This document shows positions 1 to 10,060 of a DNA stretch of 64,000 nt, in pieces (positions within the stretch are counted from its first letter, which is position 1; each line of letters starts with the position of its first letter). Source of the stretch: Nymphaea colorata (lineage: Eukaryota; Streptophyta; Magnoliopsida; Nymphaeales; Nymphaeaceae); NCBI RefSeq assembly GCF_008831285.2, contig NC_045141.1, positions 8,235,353 to 8,299,352 of the forward strand, written 5' to 3'. The notes under the pieces were generated by a model. That model made no database searches. It saw only the letters and a program-made list of their open reading frames with translations, and was not told where the DNA came from. A program made the position numbers and the translations under genes.

Positions 1-600
1 TTATTGAATGATAAAACTGGTTATTATCCCCTGACAAATGGTCTCACTAGGCCAACTTCATGCATTCAATTTCGATGCAAGTTCGCTGGAAAATATGGCT
101 GTTGATTTTTTTCTCTTCATCCGACTATGATGGCTAGAAAGTTTGTTGGTTCAAAAGAGGATAGGAAACGGTTGATGTACATCGATTCTACATACTACTA
201 TCGTTTGATTGAGGTGCCAAGCAATCTCATGGTCATGAAGAATTAGCAACATCCTTTTGTAGATTCTCTTCTTCCAGGAAGTTTCTCATTCATTTTTTGT
301 TTAATTCAAATTGTTGGAAGACTCAAGTCGACTGCTCTTTATAAGAAAGCGATATCATTTGTTATTTCTACACTCACTGCCTCTGGCTTAGCTGGTAACA
401 TCAACGAGACCTTTTCTAATTCGAAGGTCTACTTATTTCCACATGACCGCCTTGTTTGGCACGGAAGATTACTTCAACAAGTATTTTCTTGCAGCCCTTA
501 CCATAACAATATATTTTCAATATAACGTTCTCTTTTTGCCAAGCTTCTACTCAACCCATTCTTTGTTTCTTCTTAAACGGCCTGATAAAAAGAACTTGAG
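1..600. repeat. Dispersed flanking repeat, copy 1
   Basis: No gene is visible. From about 240 to 560 the sequence matches other stretches near 8870-9015, 9445-9620 and 9745-10060. The shared words include a run reading TTCAAATTGTTGGAAGACTC, a 'tttgttatttccacactc' word, and a segment around 'acaagattac...caagac'. These copies lie on both sides of the receptor-kinase pseudogene, so this is a local repeat family. Short ORFs here show no family signature. Confidence 0.6.
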
Positions 601-680
601 TACACTATCATCAATGCATTTTTTGCAACGTTTTTAGTGATACAAAATAAAAGAAAGACATCTATTGCCTATTTCAATTA

Positions 681-717
<37 letters not shown>

Positions 718-880
718 GAGAGAGAGAGAGAGAAATGAGAGAAGACAACCCGCTAGAACTGGTAAAACCTATCACTCTCTTTATTTCATCTCACCTCCTC
801 TTGGACGCCTCCTATACACTCCCACCTCCGTTTCTTCGTCTTTCTATGAGAGCATTATTGAAGAGAGACCAAAAACAGTC
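600..880. repeat. Direct repeat of 5960-6225, with AT/GA microsatellite
   Basis: This stretch is repeated in direct orientation at 5960-6225, inside the receptor-kinase intron. Both copies run: 'atcatcaatgcatttttt', then 'acaaaataaaa', an AT microsatellite, a GA microsatellite, a CT-rich stretch and 'gagagcattattgaagaga'. Here the dinucleotide tracts occupy about 679-734. The order of the blocks is the same in both, so this is one duplicated unit and not two chance microsatellites. Confidence 0.7.
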
Positions 881-1376
881 AAAATCATTTACACCAAATT
901 GGTTTCTACCCTATCTTTTTTTTTCTTCTTCTTAAATGGCCTGATGGAACTTGAGTACAACTGAGCTGTATACATTACCAACGAAGGTGATTGATGTTAC
1001 CGGAATCGGCTGGATTGGGCCGATAAATCACTTCCAATAAATGCTTCCATTCGGTGGTCAACTCGACCTGGTGTTTCCATATGCATTTCTTAATAGATAT
1101 AAAAATATTTTTATTCTTAATTAGTTTTTGTACTCTTCCGTTCATTTTTCCATAAAATGTTTTTTTTTTTTGCTGATTTTCATCTAAATCATTTACATTT
1201 TTGAATTGGCCAGTTCACCAAATTGGCAGCATACATTGTCGACTCGATTCAAAAAGTGGTTCTTAAAACACAGCCATCAGACCATGAGGCAGTCTTGAAT
1301 GTTTGATTGCTTCAAAAATAAGGTAGGGAACATCTGGGCGTATGTTGTTTGTATTAGAATATATGGGGACTAGTTA
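881..1376. other. AT-rich intergenic DNA with a short dispersed repeat
   Basis: No coding potential seen. A short piece at about 1205-1262 (containing 'caccaaattggcagcatac' and 'gactcgattcaaaaa') recurs at 9610-9668 and more weakly near 9365. It is therefore part of the same locally repeated material that flanks the receptor kinase. Confidence 0.5.
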
Positions 1377-1545
1377 TTGGGTTGCACATGAGGAGTTGAG
1401 CCCAAGTCGGCTCATATGTTGTTGGCTTAAGCTCGAGAAGAGCTGTATCGAGCTTGACTAGTTCAAGCTCATTTACCAACTCTCCATTTGATCTGATTTC
1501 TCACTGTAAGTTCATAAATTACAAAAGAAAAAAAGGTAAGATAGA
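1377..1545. mobile_element. Decayed hAT-like MITE fragment
   Basis: The stretch opens with 'gggttgcacatgaggagttgagcc', a weak version of the TAGGGCTGCACA terminus of the neighbouring element at 1719. It is rich in 'agctcgag' words. Its right part ('tttaccaactctccatttg' then 'atctgatttctc') matches about 12630-12700, which lies inside the related element at 12503. No clean terminal repeat or target duplication remains. Confidence 0.5.
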
Positions 1546-1718
1546 TAAAATTTGTATTCTTAATTAATTTTTATATATATTCTAACATTCATTTTTCCAA
1601 AAATTGACAAAAATATGTATATAACATATATCTTCATATGTATTTCATTCCGTGCATTGAGAACCAGACTGCAGAGCTTCTTTCGCTGCCCCCTTTTTTC
1701 GACCGTCACTCCTTCAAT

Positions 1719-2460
1719 TAGGGCTGCACAATGAGTCGAGCCAACTCGGGCTCGACTCGAACTCGCTCGAGTAAACTTGACTCGAGCTCAATTCGTTTTT
1801 TATACGAGTCAAGTTCGAGCTTAAATATAAACTCGAGTATATTAATGAGTTGAGTTCGGGTTAGTCAAACTCGACTCGATTAAACTCGACTCAGCTCGAC
1901 TTTAATCTCATTTTTTATTTTGCATTTTTAATTTTCCCTCCTTTTTTTTCGTTCACCCACACGCAGTTTAATCTTTTTTTTTTGTTTTAAATTTTCTAAT
2001 TTTCCCTCCTTTCGTTTCCCTCTCTTCACCCTTTCAGCCACGTTTCTTTAAACCTCATTATTTTTTTCCTCCCATTTTTCTCTTTCTTCACGACTCATGT
2101 TCATTTTTCCTTCCCTTTTTCTCTTTTCCCAACACGCTGCCTTTCCTCCTCCCCATGTCGTCATTTCCTCCCTTTTTCTCTTTTCACAACACGCTGCCTT
2201 TCCTTCTCCCCCACGTTGTCAGTGACACTTTCACCCATGCATATTCCTTGGTTGCAGCAAAAAAGGAAGGCATTATCGAGTTGAAACGAGCCGCTCGAGT
2301 CGAGCTCGAGCTCGAAGGCAGTCAGTCGAGTCGAGCTCGAGCTCGAAGGCAGTCAGTCGAGTCGAGCTCGAGCTGAAGATGTGAAGGTCGTGTCGAGCTC
2401 GAGCTGACTAAACATGAGTCGAGCCAAGCTCGAGCTCAACTCGGCTCATGTGCAGCCCTA
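1719..2460. mobile_element. Complete hAT-like MITE, GAGCTCGA-rich, 742 bp
   Basis: The left end reads TAGGGCTGCACA and the right end TGTGCAGCCCTA, a perfect 12-bp terminal inverted repeat. The flanking 8-mers, ccttcaat at 1711-1718 and acttcaat at 2461-2468, agree at 7 of 8 positions. An 8-bp duplication is the hallmark of hAT transposition. The subterminal DNA on both sides is built from overlapping 'tcgagctcgagctcga' words. The centre is CT-rich and has no transposase, so the element is non-autonomous. Confidence 0.9.
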
Positions 2461-2467
2461 ACTTCAA

Positions 2468-3421
2468 TCACCACTCTGTGCTACTTCTCTTGCCTTTACT
2501 ACTATCAGATTTTAAACAAAGGCATACAATAGACACTAACATTTTAAAGGCAACAGTCACTTTCGACAAGGCGTTATTGCTTGTAATGGAAAGGTGTTGT
2601 GGTTGTTCGCAATGAAGGGCCGCAGCGGACACATAGAGTGCTGGATGTGTCCGTAATAAAGTGTCATCATAGGATATACTTTGTGTAGTGGACTCTGTTT
2701 CCCCTTTTCCTGCCTCGGCTCTATCCACATTACTCTGGAATCATGTTCCCCATGTGGAAGCATCATCAATCGTCTTCCCTTTCTTACCAGCTGTTCTTCC
2801 ATTTTCTCTCCTTGACAAACCTGGTTGACAAACCTGGTGGTGAGTCGTTCACCATAACCTCACTCTCCAAACCAGGCATTTCTTCGCTAGTTTTCTTTCC
2901 ACCCAAACAACAAGAATCCTGATTTTTTTTTTATTGGAGAAAGAAGCAAACCTGATGAGGACTCACGGTTCTCCCCTTCGAATCTTTTTGTTATGAATTC
3001 ATTCTCCATCTCCTGCTCTATCTTCTTGTCACTCACCAGCTGGTTGGTCTTCAAGTTACTCCGTAATTGCTGGTCTCCTGTAAATCAATCTCTGCATTCC
3101 AATCTTTCTGGATCTAACGTTCCTTTCAACTTCCATCTGCCTATGGAGAAACCAAAACTTGTTATCCCCCAATTCTGGTTCTCCTTTTGATGTGGGTCTC
3201 TCTTTTATTAACTCCTCATCTTTTCCCAAAATTTTTTCCTTATTCCCTCCCAGCCACTCCTTAGCTCTCCTGACAGAATGATAGATCTTCACTTCCTTCC
3301 ACCCAACTTTCATTGCCACACCCTCTTGAGAAGAAACCACCAATTGATCAGCTCTACACCGACTTGTCATATGAGTATATATTCGCTTTGCAATGCAAGG
3401 AAAATTTAATATTACTAACAT
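2468..3421 (-). pseudogene. Unidentified decayed coding-like stretch
   Basis: On the minus strand, open frames run at 3421-3056 (121 codons) and 2802-2557 (81 codons). The DNA between them can also be read with few stops. The predicted residues are rich in K, E and R, with words such as KEWLGGNKEKILGKDEEL. The composition suggests the basic gag-like or ORF1-like region of a retroelement, but I see no zinc knuckle, reverse transcriptase or other diagnostic motif. It could equally be chance open frame. I do not recognise a family. Confidence 0.2.
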
Positions 3422-3437
3422 AGTTGATTTCTTGAAG

Positions 3438-4215
3438 CCAATCCATGCATTTTTTCATGCTTGAAAATACCAAAGAAATAGTACTTTCTTTGATAGAATG
3501 CTATGCTTCCTTTAACATTGGTGGCATCAATTACTAGGAAATGGAATGAAAATTTTCTACATTCATCTTCGCCCTTAAAGGGAGAGCGGTCTTCTATTTA
3601 ACTAGAAGGGTCATTTTGGTCACTTTTAGTCCATAATACATCATCATTTGTTAAGGGCAATTGAAAATAACATGCTACAATGACACAATGCTCACATCAT
3701 ATAATTCCCATCCTCCTCATTCAAGGGTTTTTCTGTTGATAAAATTGGACTTCACTCCAAAACTTACAGGAATTTTACATTTTTGTTCATTTGCCATGTT
3801 GTGCATTATTTTTTTATGGCTTATGGGTTTGGCTTTATGCATTTTCACACACTTGAAAAGATCAAAGATATAATTTTTTTTTTAAGATAATACCAAGCCT
3901 CCTTTAACATTGTTGGCTTCAAATCCTGGGAAATAAAGTGAAATTTTTCCAAGTTTCACTTTTTTCATGTTACAAGAAAGAGGGGTTTCTATTTAATTAG
4001 CATGGTTTGTGTGGTCATTTCTAGTCCATAACACACAGTCTCTTGTTAGGGGCCATCACATCTAACATTCTTCAATAATGCAATGACGCTCATTGCTGTC
4101 AATTCTCACTCTCCTCATTCAAGGGCTTTTTTTAAGATAAAATTAGACTGCAGCCCAAAACTTACCAGAATTATACAATTTTGTTCATTTTGCTTGTTGC
4201 ACATTTTTTTTGGCA
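3438..4215. repeat. Imperfect tandem duplication, about 390 bp x 2
   Basis: Two adjacent units, about 3438-3825 and 3826-4215, share the same order of words: 'tttgatgataatgc'-type AT text, 'cttcctttaacattg', 'ctatttaa', 'gtccataa', 'cctcattcaagggttttt', 'aaaacttac'. A third copy of the unit sits at about 19490-19880 as part of a larger duplicated block. It lies just downstream of the receptor-kinase pseudogene on its coding strand. No gene is seen inside. Confidence 0.7.
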
Positions 4216-5218
4216 GATTTGTGAAATTGTGAGCTGAGGATATATTAAAGCAAAATTTTAGAAAATGGAAAGGATTTATGTGAACTCAAATTATGGCAAT
4301 TGGGGTATCCTTACTTGAGAATATGACACAAACAACGATAATAATGGACAAATTTCCAAACCTCTTTTGTGTATCTTTCATTGGGAGTGTGCAAGTTGTT
4401 CTACAAAATTAGCCACTCAAATGGCTCACAAAATGCACAAATATGTTAAGCAAATCATTATAAAAGCCTGTACATGACCAATGCAAGTGACAGCACTCAA
4501 TGAAAGCAATCACACTGCATTTCTATGTCCAACTAGTTAGCCTATTGGTAACTGCCGTCTGACCATTATAGCTAATGACTAGTTGTGCCCTTGAAATCTT
4601 ATTGTATATGTTGATGTAGTTGAATTATCCTTTTGTCATTCTTCAAGTCTTCTGTCGTATCCTTCTTAGACCTGCAACCACTTCCATCATTTCCATTCTC
4701 TCATTTGGAGACTCCCTTGAACATGACAAGCCTATCTCCATGATCGTCACCAGCAGCTCTTTCCTAGCAGTAGCAGCTGATCTTTCAGTTGCAGTATTGT
4801 TGCTTTCGTTTAAAAGATGGCTGTTGATGACATCTGAAATTGTGACTGGAAATGCTTCTGCCACCCATTGCCTCAAACTAAAATCCCCATCAAACTGTTC
4901 ATCAGTAAGTTTTCTTCTGGTAAACATCTCCAGGAGAAGAATTCCATAGCTGTAGACATCGGCTTTGGCCGGCACATTTCCGGCCATCCCAAATTATAAT
5001 TCAACCACTCAACAATATTAGCATGATTAGAAAGCACAATATAATTGGTTAATGCTCATGTATGACACAATTGCATTAATTGGTTTTGGTATAGAGGCCT
5101 GGAAATTAATAGACATAAGATCAATTGAACCTCCAATCCTGCCTTTCCCTTGTTGTGTTCAAATATATACATCTAAAAAAGAATACAAGATTATGATTTA
5201 GAACTGAAGTCCTATATA
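3826..5218. repeat. Segmental duplication, copy A
   Basis: This block, which holds the second kinase exon and the 3' flank of the receptor-kinase pseudogene, is found again in the same orientation at about 19490-21100. Both copies keep the same order of non-coding and coding segments. Copy A has only one 390-bp spacer unit inside the matched region and has the uninterrupted site 'tttagaactgaag' near 5198, where copy B carries a 251-bp insertion. Copy A lost its splice acceptor while copy B kept it. Confidence 0.85.
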
Positions 5219-5828
5219 TATGATATTCAAGTGCTCTTAAAATAATTCAACATCTATCCAGATTTTTTCTACAGGGCATGTGAGATTTGTTGAGACTCAT
5301 TAATTGTATGGTGCAGTGATTTCACAACATAAAGGCCTAATTAAACTCATATTCCTTCTAATTCCCCTGTGACCTATCTCAATGTTCTCTTAAATGGCTC
5401 CTAAATCGAGTGAATTATTCATTAATGCCGACTGTTAGCCATTCTTAAGCCATTAGATAAAATGGTATTTATGAATAGGATTCTTTTAAACAAGAAAGGA
5501 AAAAAGTTTATAACTTCTGCTAAAAGAAGAAGATTCTTGTCTGTTGAGGACATGCAAACAACAAATGTGTACATGAGCACGAAACAATGCAAAAACTAGC
5601 TTGCAACACCATAAGCCATACGAAAAACGAATGCATTGTCCATGTAAAATAGTTTATCAATGACCTTTACATTATTGAGCTAGGAACCACTTGTGCATGT
5701 CTTTATGTGTGAACTACCAAATCACGATGATTAGATGGATCATGGGTGTTCTCACATCAATTAATATATATCATATTGCAAACCATAGAAGAGTATAATT
5801 AGTTAAGCCACATAATTCAGGACCAAAT

Positions 5829-5860
<32 letters not shown>

Positions 5861-6052
5861 ATTGAAATCAGTGGGCTACCTATGTTACTGATGACTCTTT
5901 TTCATATTTTGTGACCCTAAAAGCAGTCTCAATGCTAAAAGCTGTTGTCAAAATATTGGCTATCATCAATGCATTTTTTTGCAATGTTTTAAACAATACA
6001 AAATAAAAAAAAAAAGCTTACTCAGCTGATTTCAATATAAATAAATAAATGA

Positions 6053-6086
<34 letters not shown>

Positions 6087-6363
6087 TCCAATAGGACTGG
6101 CAAACCCACCCACTCATTCCTTGTCTCTCTTTATCTCACCTCATCACCTCTCCGATCCCTCCCATGCGATCCCACCTTCTTTTCCACTTTCACCCTGAGA
6201 GCATTATTGAAGAGAAAGAGAGAGTGTTTGCACACATGCACACACACATATAAGGACTCAAAGCCAGGCTAAGTTGACTCAAAAAATGGTTCAGGCAGTT
6301 ATACTCACACTTTGAGAGACACAAAATTTATAAAAAGACAAAAAGATAAGAGATAGTACATAC
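4994..6363 (-). other. Kinase intron of the receptor pseudogene, acceptor destroyed
   Basis: The intron separates the GYIAP and GMAGN parts of the kinase domain. Its 5' end on the minus strand is GTATGTAC. At its 3' end the sequence reads 'ttgaattataatttgggatgg'. The duplicate at 20.6 kb reads 'ttgaattagaatttgggatgg', so AG has become AT here. It is about 1.37 kb long and carries the AT/GA microsatellite repeat unit at 5960-6225 and another AT tract at 5829-5860. The remainder is AT-rich with no gene. Confidence 0.8.
5960..6225. repeat. Direct repeat of 600-880, with AT/GA microsatellite
   Basis: Second copy of the unit at 600-880, in the same orientation, lying inside the receptor-kinase intron. 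AT dinucleotides run at about 6053-6073, followed by GA to about 6086, then CT-rich DNA and 'gagagcattattgaagaga'. The copy is diverged from the first by substitutions and small indels. Confidence 0.7.
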
Positions 6364-6463
6364 CTGGTGCAATGTATCCGGTGGTTCTGAGAGTTGCTGT
6401 AAGAGTATAAGAATTCAGACCAACTAGAATCTTTGAAATGCCAAAATCACTGACGTCTGCTGT

Positions 6464-6995
6464 CATGTTCTCATCTAGAAGCACATTACTTGGCTTCAGA
6501 TCACAATGAACTATTGTCTCCGAGTAACCATGGTGAAGATATTCTAGAGCACAAGCAGCATCAATCATGATATCCAATCTTCGGAAGAGATTCAAGTGAT
6601 TGCCACCTGAATGTAGGTAGACTTCTAAGCTCCCAAGGGGCATGTATTGGAGAACTAAAGCCTTGAAATCTGCACTGGATCAAGATGTGATGACTCTAAT
6701 ATGGTTTCGGTGTTGAATTTGGCACATCACATGTTCTCATCTAGAAGCACATTACTTGGCTTCAGATCACTATGAACTATTGTCTCCGAGTAACCATGGT
6801 GAAGATATTCTAGAGCACAAGCAGCATCAATCATGATATCCAATCTTCGGAAGAGATTCAAGTGATTGCCACCTGAATGTAGGTAGACTTCTAAGCTCCC
6901 AAGGGGCATGTATTGGAGAACTAAAGCCTTGAAATCTGCACTGGAGCAAGATGTGATGACTCTAACATGGTTTCGGTGTCGAATTTGGCACATCA
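6464..6995. repeat. 266-bp tandem duplication inside the kinase domain
   Basis: The unit at 6464-6729 is repeated at 6730-6995, nearly identical, with the period measured at two anchors ('catgttctcatctagaagc' and 'tgccacctgaatgtagg'). On the coding strand it duplicates kinase subdomains from MCQIRHRNH to DLKPSNVLLDENM. The period is not a multiple of three, so the reading frame is lost at the junction, just after DENM. The upstream copy reads VHSDLKPSN and the downstream copy VHCDLKPSN. The downstream copy also has a Cys codon changed to a stop (TS*SSADF). Confidence 0.95.
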
Positions 6996-8869
6996 CATTG
7001 CATTCAATGTCAAAATTTTTTGATGCTCCATCAGATGACAAGTTTAGGACTCTAACAGCCACTGTTGTTCCATCTGTCAAAATTCCTTTATACACTGAAC
7101 CAAAGCTTCCACTCCCCAGAAAATTTGCATCGCTGAAGTTGTTTGTCGAACAACTTAGGAACCAAAGATATCCACAAAATCTTTCAACCTCCTGATCATG
7201 TTTCTCCAACTGCCTCTTTCTATATTTTGTGACAACAATGAATTTCCAAAGAATGAGTACAAGTGCAAAGCCCCCACTTGCTAAAAAAATATCAACTCTG
7301 ATCATGTTGACATTATTGTGCTTCTTCACTCCATCTGAACGTACTGGCACATGGAATTTGGGAGCTCCACATAGTGCATAATTTCCTACAAATGAATCTA
7401 TGGAAAGGTTTGCAAACTTTCCACCACTTGGAATCCCTCCTTTCAATAGATTGAAGGAGAAATCCAAGACCTGGATATGTTGAATTTTCTCCAATGATTT
7501 TGGTTTCTCACCAGAAAGCTTGTTGTGGGAAAGGTCAATAGCTTCAATGTTTACCATACCATCAAGTCTTTTGGGAATGTGGCCCTTAAATGAATTTTTG
7601 TAGAGATTCAAACATTCTAGCCTTTGGAGCCTAAATTAGGTCACAGGCAGCACTCCACTCAACAGGTTCACAGAGACATCCATTTTGCCCAATGCTGCCA
7701 AATTTCTCACATCTAAGGGTAGCTGACCAGTGAAAAAGTTGTCTTGCAAGTAAAGCCATATCAAATCCTTCAACTCACAAAGGGTAGGAGGGATTGTTGA
7801 TGAGAAATTGTTTGAATTTAAAAAAAACTTCTGTAGATTCATCAGATTGTTTATAGAGGTCGAGATTGGCCCATTGAGTGCATTCATGTCCGAATAGAAA
7901 TCAGACATGTGGACCAATTGGTAAAGTGAGTCTAGAATTGGACCTTCTAATGCGTTGCTAGAAAGAGCTAATGCCTGTAAGCTTTTCATCGATCCAATAT
8001 TTGGCAGAATGGGACCCTTTATTTTGTTGAATCTCAAATCTAAGGAAATTAACTTGGTCAAGTTGGCTAAGGGCAACGGGATGGTACCTGCAATCAGATT
8101 ATAGGAAAGGTCAAGTATCCACAAGTGGTTTAGGCTTCCCAACTCAGGAGCAATGTTCCCCTGTAACTGATTTTGACCGATAGTAAACCACTGCAGTATA
8201 CTGAGATTAGCCAAAGTAAAGGGAATGGTGCCAGTGAGCCTATTACCACGAATGCTTAAGCGCTTGAGTTCTGACAAACTGCCTAGAAACTTTGGGATGC
8301 TTCCATAGAATTGGTTATCTTCTGCTGACAGTATTTGGAGACCTCGATAATGGCTCAGTGTTTGTGGAATCAACCCTTCCAAATTGTTTTCGCTTATGGA
8401 AAGTTTTTGTAGCAGAGGGAGGCGACTAAAATCAATGTGATGGTGACCATGGAAACTGTCACTCCAGAGATCAAGAACCTGTAAGAAGGAGAGATTCCTG
8501 ATGTATGGGGAGAGTGGACCTTCAAATGCCTTTTCGGAGAGGTTCAGCGCAACTACCCTTTGTGAACCATGACTGCATGAAATTCCATTCCAGTCGCAGA
8601 AAGAGATGTTTGAATTTCAATTTGATAACACATTATAAGGGTCTCTAGTGATGAGGGATTTGAAAGACAGCAATGCGAATTGATCAGTCATGTTGCTCAG
8701 AGAAACAAGGGCAGAGGGCACCTCCCTTTGGCTGAGAACTACAATCAAGGTGAAGGAGGAGAAACACAAAAGAAAGATGAGCGGCTGGGGTGACCAACCG
8801 GTGGTGGCCATGCCTATCCAATTTTCTATGCAGAAGATGCATGAACAAGAATCAAGGTCATTAATGTAT

Positions 8870-10060
8870 GTATCGATTCTCTTCTAGAAATTTTTGTTAT
8901 TTTCTTTTTCAAGTTGTAGGAGCTTCAGGTCTACTGCTTTGGAACACGTTGGTGCACATTTCTAAATCCTGCGGCACCACTGATGATTGCATCAATGAGA
9001 CTTTTTCTTGGTACCCTTTATCTTATTTCCTTTAACCACTTCTCAACCCTATTCAATCCCAACTCTATGGAAAATTAGCCTATGTTGGATAAAAGTTTAT
9101 CAAGTATGGATCAAGCTCCACACTCCAACACCAAAGATTTTATCACTCAACCGTTTTTGCCAATCGGACTATAGTATGCAATTAGCTTGAAATATTCGCT
9201 TGAGTCAGCAGGTTCATTCAAATCTGTGCCAAATCAGTTTGATACAGTTCACATGTTTTTATTTAAAAAAACAATGTTTTTTATTAGCTTTTATTCATTG
9301 TTTATTTAATTTCCAATAAATTCTGTTTTTTAATATTTTGTGCTGATTCAAAACTAAATCGTCTAGATCACCAGATTGGTCGATACATCGAAGAGGCTGA
9401 TTTACTTCCACTGATCTTCTTTGTCCCAAGCCTGTGTGTTTTACAAATTATTGCACTTCTATAGATTCTCTTCCAGAAAAAATCTTTTTTTTTTGTTTAA
9501 TTCAAATTGTTGGAAGACTCAAGTCTAAGAGCAATGAAAGGGAAACCGTTTGTTATTTCCACACTCAGCGCCTTTGGCATGGCTGATAACATCAAGGGGA
9601 TCTTTTCTTGAATTGGCTGGTACACCAAATTGAGAACATACATTGTTGACTCGATTCAGAAACCGGTTTTACTGATTAGGATATACAATTTAATTGAGGT
9701 ACTAAGGAATGTATTTACCTAAATAATGTTATCGCCTTGAACAATTATCAAGTTGCTTTTGTATCTTCTCTTCCATAAATATTCACATTTTTTTTGTTAA
9801 ATTCAAGTTGTTGGAAGAGTCCTAAGTCTGGTGCTCATGAAAAGCAAGTGACATCGCTTGTTGTTTTCCACACTCGGTGTCTACAGCACGGCCACAGATC
9901 GCCGCTGATCACATCAATGGGACTATTTTTAATTCCACATCCAGCACCTTGCCTGGCACACAAGATTACATGAACAAGACTTTTTGTTCACAACCCTTAA
10001 CAACATATTTCCAATGTCATGCTCTCTTCTCTTCTTGCCTTCTCTTATCTTCTTGCCAGT
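8870..10060. repeat. Dispersed flanking repeat, copies 2 to 4
   Basis: Upstream of the receptor pseudogene, at least three diverged copies of the repeat seen at 240-560 lie in the same orientation: about 8870-9015, 9445-9620 and 9745-10060. Each starts with 'gattctctt(c)c', runs through 'attcaa(a/g)ttgttggaaga(c/g)tc', and has 'cacatcaatgggact'-like text. Short pieces matching 1205-1262 lie between them. No gene is seen. Confidence 0.6.

Larger units (their letters stand above)
4643..8811 (-). pseudogene. LRR receptor-like kinase pseudogene (LRR-XII, Xa21/EFR/FLS2-like)
   Basis: An intact relative would be a plasma-membrane receptor whose extracellular LRRs sense ligand and whose non-RD kinase signals in immunity. 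An ATG at 8811 begins a hydrophobic signal peptide (IFLLCFSSFTLIVVL) and an LRR N-terminal cap (DQFALLSFKSLITRDP). Repeats of the LxxLxLxxN form follow to about 7440. Then come a membrane segment (IFLASGGFALVLILWKF, about 7290-7240) and a kinase with loop GSGSFGSVYKG, DLKPSNVLLDENM, DFG and the C-lobe words KADVYSYGILLLE. Damage: TGA at 8619-8617 where the family has Trp before the CDW motif; in-frame TAA at 7638-7636; a 266-bp tandem duplication in the kinase that shifts frame; the beta-3 lysine read as Arg (VAVRVLNL). The first exon ends with a good donor at 6364/6363 (CCAG|GTATGT), the position expected for this subfamily. The exon 2 acceptor has lost its AG. Confidence 0.92.

Noticed and set aside
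2155-2376. Acidic/basic ORF with repeated Glu, Leu, Ser, Arg
   Set aside because: It translates the GAGCTCGA subterminal array of the MITE at 1719-2460.
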